A DNA stretch of 17,871 nucleotides from positions 1 to 17,871 of the forward strand of contig JAAYFR010000197.1 of assembly GCA_012728155.1 (NCBI GenBank), in the 5' to 3' direction. How positions within the stretch are numbered: position 1 is the first letter of the stretch; each line of letters opens with the position of its first letter. This document shows, piece by piece, positions 14,199 to 17,871 of the stretch. Below the pieces are notes generated by a model. The model was not told the origin of the DNA. It did no database searches and saw nothing but the letters and a program-made list of their open reading frames with translations. Position numbers and translations under genes: made by a program. Origin of the DNA: Bacteroidales bacterium. GTDB lineage: Bacteria > Bacteroidota > Bacteroidia > Bacteroidales > Dysgonomonadaceae.

Positions 14199-15773
14199 AT
14201 GACAATAAAAGAAGAGATACAACGCCGGCGTACGTTTGCCGTGATCAGCCACCCCGACGCGGGAAAAACCACACTCACAGAAAAACTACTGCTCTTTGGA
14301 GGAGCCATTCATGTGGCAGGAGCAGTGAAATCGAATAAAATTAAAAAGACAGCTACATCCGACTGGATGGAGATCGAGAAACAGCGCGGTATATCTGTCG
14401 CCACCTCGGTGATGGGTTTTGAATATGACGGCCATAAGATAAATATTCTGGATACCCCCGGTCACCAGGATTTCGCCGAAGATACCTACCGGACACTTAC
14501 AGCTGTCGACAGCGTAATTGTGGTGGTAGACGTGGCAAAAGGGGTGGAAGCCCAAACGCGTAAACTGATGGAGGTCTGCCGTATGCGACATACGCCAGTG
14601 ATGATCTTTGTAAACAAACTCGACCGTGAGGGGAGGGATCCTTTCGAGATACTCGACGAACTGGAGGAGGAACTGAAAGTGGATGTCCGCCCGTTAAGCT
14701 GGCCGATAGATATGGGGGATCGCTTTAAAGGGGTATATAATCTCTATAAGAACAGCCTTGATCTTTATCAACCCAGCAAGCAGGTGGTGACGGAATCACT
14801 GAGGCTCGATATCCAATCGCCGGAACTGGAAAGCCGTATCGGTGACCGGTTGTCAAAGAAGTTACGTGACGATGTGGAGTTGATCACCGAGGTTTATCCT
14901 GCTTTTGATAATGAAGAATACCTTGCCGGAAAATTGGCGCCTCTCTTCTTTGGTTCCGCACTGAACAACTTTGGTGTGAAAGAGCTATTGGACTGTTTTG
15001 TGGATATTGCACCATCGCCCCGTGAGATAGAGACCGAAGAACGAATAGTGAATCCGTATGAGGAGAGCTTTTCGGGATTCGTCTTCAAGATACATGCCAA
15101 TATGGATCCCAATCACCGCTCCTGCATTGCTTTTGTGAAAGTTTGTTCCGGAAAGTTCGAACGGAATGTGAATTACAAACATGTCCGTTTTAACCGGATG
15201 ATGAAATTCTCGTCGCCGACCGCTTTTATGGCACAGAAAAAAGAGATCATGGATGAGGCGTATGCCGGAGATATCGTTGGACTGCCCGATAATGGCAACT
15301 TCAAGATAGGAGATACACTTACTGCCGGCGAAGAGTTGCACTTTAAAGGGTTGCCCAGTTTTTCTCCCGAGATGTTCAAATATATCGAGAATGCCGATCC
15401 GATGAAATCGAAACAGCTCCAGAAAGGAGTGGAACAGCTGATGGATGAGGGAGTAGCACAACTCTTTATCAATCAGTTTAATGGACGGAAAATTATCGGA
15501 ACGGTGGGACAACTTCAGTTTGAAGTGATACAATACCGATTACTACATGAATATGGGGCGCAATGCCGCTGGGAACCCATCAACCTCTACAAGGCCTGTT
15601 GGATTGAGAGCGACGATGCGACACAACTGGCAGATTTCAAAAAACGAAAATACCAGTATATGGCTTACGACAAAGAAGGTAGGGATGTCTTCCTGGCCGA
15701 ATCGAACTATATTCTAATGATGGCACAGCAGGATTTTAAAAATATCCGCTTCCATTTCAGTTCTGAGTATTAA
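14199..15773 (+). CDS. prfC: Peptide chain release factor 3 (RF3)
   Basis: A translational GTPase that ejects RF1/RF2 from the ribosome after peptide release. The 524 residues match the family (E. coli 529). GTPase motifs are in place: G1 HPDAGKTT at 18-25, RGIS at 63-66 in the switch I region, G3 DTPGHQD at 85-91 and G4 NKLD at 139-142 followed by REGRDPFE. RF3-typical features after the G domain include the long domain II with HRSCIAFVKVCSGKFERN and the C-terminal GTVGQLQFEVIQYRL. It follows rfbD by 87 bases and is probably in the same transcript, since no TAnnTTTG box is seen in that spacer. Confidence 0.97.
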   Translation: MTIKEEIQRRRTFAVISHPDAGKTTLTEKLLLFGGAIHVAGAVKSNKIKKTATSDWMEIEKQRGISVATSVMGFEYDGHKINILDTPGHQDFAEDTYRTLTAVDSVIVVVDVAKGVEAQTRKLMEVCRMRHTPVMIFVNKLDREGRDPFEILDELEEELKVDVRPLSWPIDMGDRFKGVYNLYKNSLDLYQPSKQVVTESLRLDIQSPELESRIGDRLSKKLRDDVELITEVYPAFDNEEYLAGKLAPLFFGSALNNFGVKELLDCFVDIAPSPREIETEERIVNPYEESFSGFVFKIHANMDPNHRSCIAFVKVCSGKFERNVNYKHVRFNRMMKFSSPTAFMAQKKEIMDEAYAGDIVGLPDNGNFKIGDTLTAGEELHFKGLPSFSPEMFKYIENADPMKSKQLQKGVEQLMDEGVAQLFINQFNGRKIIGTVGQLQFEVIQYRLLHEYGAQCRWEPINLYKACWIESDDATQLADFKKRKYQYMAYDKEGRDVFLAESNYILMMAQQDFKNIRFHFSSEY

Positions 15774-15790
15774 GTTACAAGATGGTTGTC

Positions 15791-15835
15791 AAGAGGAAAG
15801 AGGGAAGTAAATTCATTATAAGGGCTTTTCCTCTT
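15791..15835. terminator. Possible bidirectional terminator between prfC and the mscS-like gene
   Basis: AAGAGGAAA (15791-15799) and TTTCCTCTT (15827-15835) form a perfect 9-bp stem around a 27-base loop, followed on the plus strand by CTTTT. The right arm is part of the last codons of the convergent mechanosensitive channel gene (KEEEK). The long loop makes it a weak intrinsic terminator. Confidence 0.4.
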
Positions 15836-16739
15836 CTTTTGCAAGGTAAACCGACATACGTTGTGTGCCACTGATCATGCCTTTTTCATAGAGTTGCTTG
15901 TAAACAGCTTCGCTCAAATCGTGGTTTACCTCTCCCAAATCGCCCTTTTTTGCCCATGCCCGGAAGATAAATTCAAGGGAGGTAGGATTAATCTTCGACA
16001 TCCTAACAAAAGGAGACGGCTCTTTCACAACCTTTGGATGTGCAACTGCAGTTTGAAGCATCAACTTCTTTACCTCCTCCACATCGCAGCCATAATTCAC
16101 ATTGACAGTGATTTCGGTACGAAGTAAACCGTTGAAACTGTTGTTATTGATGATATTGCCAGTGGATAATGGCCCATTGGGTATGTAAATTGTCTTGTTA
16201 TCACCAGTCCTCAGAATGGTGTGCATAATGCCAATCCGTTCCACTGTACCCTCTAAGTTTTGAGCTTTGATGATATCCCCGCTTTTGAAAGGTTTGCTCA
16301 ACAAGATCATCACTCCGCCGGCAAAATTGGAAAGGTTATCCTTCATGGCAAGCCCTATCGCCAACCCCACCGTACCGATGATGGCGGCAATGGATACCGT
16401 TTTCACCCCTACAGAGTTGATGATGATCATAAAAAGCACAATGTAAAGGAATGTCTGCAATACGCTGCTTATAAATCCTTTCAGGGTGTTGTCAATCGAA
16501 CTTTTCCGTAATAGCTTTGCTACGAAATTATCGATTTTAGTTATCAGGAAACGTCCAATAACAAAAATAACGATGGCAATCAGTATGTTTACCACAAGAT
16601 CGATCCCCCATGCGAATAAATTATCCAGCATGTGATCATATCTACCTTCTTTGATCAACTGGCCGAAAGAGGGGTCATTTATGGATCGGGATACAAATAT
16701 GCTATCCGTGTGAAACGATATCTGAAGCAATGTCATCAT
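15816..16739 (-). CDS. MscS-family small-conductance mechanosensitive channel
   Basis: An inner-membrane channel that opens under membrane tension and releases solutes on osmotic downshock. 307 residues (E. coli MscS 286). Three membrane segments are seen: about 41-66, 87-110 and 113-135. The third continues into GLAIGLAMKDNLSNFAGGVM (124-143), the Gly/Ala-rich pore helix and kink that define the family. Then comes the beta domain (FKSGDIIKAQNLEGTVERIG, 151-170) and the C-terminal alpha/beta domain. Two adjacent Met codons open the frame (16739 and 16736); the first is used here. It is a single gene, convergent with prfC and divergent from the TPR gene. I found no clear TAnnTTTG box upstream of it. 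Confidence 0.93.
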   Translation of the reverse strand: MMTLLQISFHTDSIFVSRSINDPSFGQLIKEGRYDHMLDNLFAWGIDLVVNILIAIVIFVIGRFLITKIDNFVAKLLRKSSIDNTLKGFISSVLQTFLYIVLFMIIINSVGVKTVSIAAIIGTVGLAIGLAMKDNLSNFAGGVMILLSKPFKSGDIIKAQNLEGTVERIGIMHTILRTGDNKTIYIPNGPLSTGNIINNNSFNGLLRTEITVNVNYGCDVEEVKKLMLQTAVAHPKVVKEPSPFVRMSKINPTSLEFIFRAWAKKGDLGEVNHDLSEAVYKQLYEKGMISGTQRMSVYLAKEEEKPL

Positions 16740-16785
16740 TTTTGCTTTTAAACAGCGTAACTTCGTAAAAGTTCAAAAAAACAGC

Positions 16786-16793
16786 TATTTTTG
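16786..16793 (+). promoter_or_regulatory. -7 promoter box for the TPR protein gene (TATTTTTG)
   Basis: TATTTTTG matches TAnnTTTG and lies 96 bases before the ATG. TTCG at 16762-16765, 20 bases upstream, is a partial match to the -33 TTTG. Confidence 0.5.
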
Positions 16794-16888
16794 CAGTTGG
16801 TTTAAAAGAAGAAAGAGATACAATTCACTACTTTCCGAAAATCGGAATTGGACGATTTTCTTTTATTGTTCATACAAAATAAAACAGG

Positions 16889-17716
16889 ATGAAGGCTATT
16901 ATTACGACCCTATTTTTTTTCTTTGTTTGCGGCCTTTCGGCGCAATCCCTTGATTACAAGGGGTGGGTAGATTGTTCCGCCAATCATATAGAAAAAAATA
17001 GACTCGATAGTGCTGCCATAGCGCTGCAAAAAGCGATGGCGCTGGAACCGGAAAATGAGAATAATCCTGTTTTACTTCTTAACCTTGGAATATTGCAACG
17101 ACAAATGAGGCTTTATGACGATGCCTATATTTCATTCACCGCCTCTTTGGGAAATAATCCGATACCCAGTGTGACACTGCATCACAGGGCATCCCTCTTG
17201 TGTGATATGGAACGGTTTGCCGAGGCGATGGAGGACTATGACACACTTATCCGTAATTATCCGGAGGATGTGGAGGCGTATTATCGGAGAGGTTTACTTT
17301 TCTTGGAAAAGAACGAGAGAGCTAAGGCGGAGGTCGATTTTAAAGCATCAGATGCAATCGATCCGGAAAATATCTATACGAAATTGAGCAAAGCGCTCCT
17401 TTATAAGTTGGATGATAACTGGGAGGCAGCTGAGAAGGTGTATACCGGACTGATACAATCCTCCTCTTCAGATGACCCCGGCTTTTATATGAACCGTGCG
17501 GAATGTTATGTGAATACCGATCAGATGTTTAGGGCATCGGCCGATTTAAGGGTTGTGGAAGGATCGCAGCGAGATAATCCTTATTTCTATATTCTTCGTG
17601 GACGAGTTCGCCTCTCACAATTTGATAAGGTGGCTGCCAAGGGCGATTTTCAAAAAGCTAAAACTTTGGGTTACGAAGCTGACATAGTGGACGATTGGCT
17701 GAAAAAAACAGAATGA
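16889..17716 (+). CDS. Exported tetratricopeptide-repeat protein
   Basis: 275 residues with a signal peptide (MKAIITTLFFFFVCGLSAQ, cleavage near 19-20). The rest is made of TPR-like helix pairs at about 24-56, 61-92, 96-126, 129-160, 163-190, 197-226 and 232-262. Recognisable repeat cores are LDSAAIALQKAMALEPEN, YDDAYISFTASLGNNP, FAEAMEDYDTLIRNYPED, RAKAEVDFKASDAIDPEN and KVAAKGDFQKAKTLGYE. No enzymatic domain is present, so it is probably a periplasmic scaffold. It stands alone under its own promoter; partners are unknown. Confidence 0.88.
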   Translation: MKAIITTLFFFFVCGLSAQSLDYKGWVDCSANHIEKNRLDSAAIALQKAMALEPENENNPVLLLNLGILQRQMRLYDDAYISFTASLGNNPIPSVTLHHRASLLCDMERFAEAMEDYDTLIRNYPEDVEAYYRRGLLFLEKNERAKAEVDFKASDAIDPENIYTKLSKALLYKLDDNWEAAEKVYTGLIQSSSSDDPGFYMNRAECYVNTDQMFRASADLRVVEGSQRDNPYFYILRGRVRLSQFDKVAAKGDFQKAKTLGYEADIVDDWLKKTE

Positions 17717-17734
17717 ACGGAAAAATAAAATAAT

Positions 17735-17797
17735 CGTATGAAACGAGCATGATAACTGTTCTCACACAAGAACATGACTAAAAGCGAGTTCCATACG
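17735..17797 (+). other. Long imperfect hairpin downstream of the TPR gene
   Basis: CGTATGAAAC (17735-17744) pairs with GTTCCATACG (17788-17797) with one mismatch. Nested inside is a perfect 6-bp stem TGTTCT/AGAACA with a CACACA loop (17757-17774). TTTTTT follows at 17809-17814. It may be a terminator for the TPR gene, a leader element for the next gene, or both. Confidence 0.45.
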
Positions 17798-17820
17798 ACA
17801 CCTTTGAATTTTTTCGAAAA

Positions 17821-17871
17821 GTGAATACAGAGATAAAACTTGTTTTAACTATGTTGAGCGAAGAAAAAATC
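17821..17871 (+). CDS. Possible start of a further gene, truncated by the window edge
   Basis: An open frame runs to the right edge with GTG at 17821 or ATG at 17851, the latter giving MLSEEKI. The frame is open from 17782 after a TAA. Seventeen codons at most are visible, so neither the product nor the true start can be decided. No TAnnTTTG box precedes it; CACCTTTG at 17799-17806 is one base off. Confidence 0.3.
   Translation, partial: MNTEIKLVLTMLSEEKI

Noticed and set aside
1..17871. CRISPR array, tRNA, rRNA, insertion sequence or prophage
   Set aside because: I saw no regularly spaced repeats, no tRNA-like cloverleaf with CCA, no transposase or integrase motifs and no phage structural genes.

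Overview
This window looks like a chromosomal segment from a member of the Bacteroidales (Bacteroidota). The evidence is a single-chain SecDF fusion, many TAnnTTTG -7 boxes (the Bacteroidota housekeeping promoter), a lipoprotein M3 peptidase, an ECF sigma / short membrane anti-sigma-like pair, and the neighbourhood DUF4924-like gene / rfbD / prfC. Nothing visible fixes the genus. No rRNA, tRNA, CRISPR array, transposase or phage gene was seen.

Layout. 1-2409 (-): secDF, missing its 3' end. 2622-4742 (-): lipoprotein M3-family (Dcp-like) metallopeptidase. 4918-6792 (-): SLC13/DASS-type permease with an internal pair of RCK_C domains. 6793-7131: a 339-bp divergent intergenic region with two promoters and a perfect tandem 14-bp repeat. 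7132-8341 (+): SPFH-domain membrane protein, a short coding relic, and a 53-residue Arc-like ribbon-helix-helix (RHH) protein. 8404-8946 (-): a RelE/ParE-like toxin with an RHH-like antitoxin, under a promoter embedded in 9-bp repeats. 9010-9792 (-): MBL-fold hydrolase. 9997-12504 (-): a four-gene unit of ECF sigma factor, short membrane-anchored putative anti-sigma protein, secreted protein of unknown function, and outer-membrane beta-barrel protein. 12585-15773 (+): DUF4924-like gene, rfbD and prfC. 15816-16739 (-): MscS-type channel. 16889-17716 (+): exported TPR protein. A further + strand gene probably begins close to the right edge.

How the parts relate. Most of the window is housekeeping or envelope biology: protein export, peptide degradation, ion transport, mechanosensing, translation termination and a sugar nucleotide step. 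The regulatory content is more distinctive. The sigma operon and the DUF4924-like/rfbD/prfC operon have overlapping divergent promoters, so RNA polymerase probably cannot occupy both. The SPFH operon appears to have lost a middle gene, of which only the last 32 codons remain. The toxin-antitoxin module is the clearest accessory insertion.

No wholly new multi-gene system is evident. The best candidates for a second look are the eroded SPFH/Arc-like cassette, the sigma / anti-sigma / secreted protein / beta-barrel cassette, and several structured intergenic elements.
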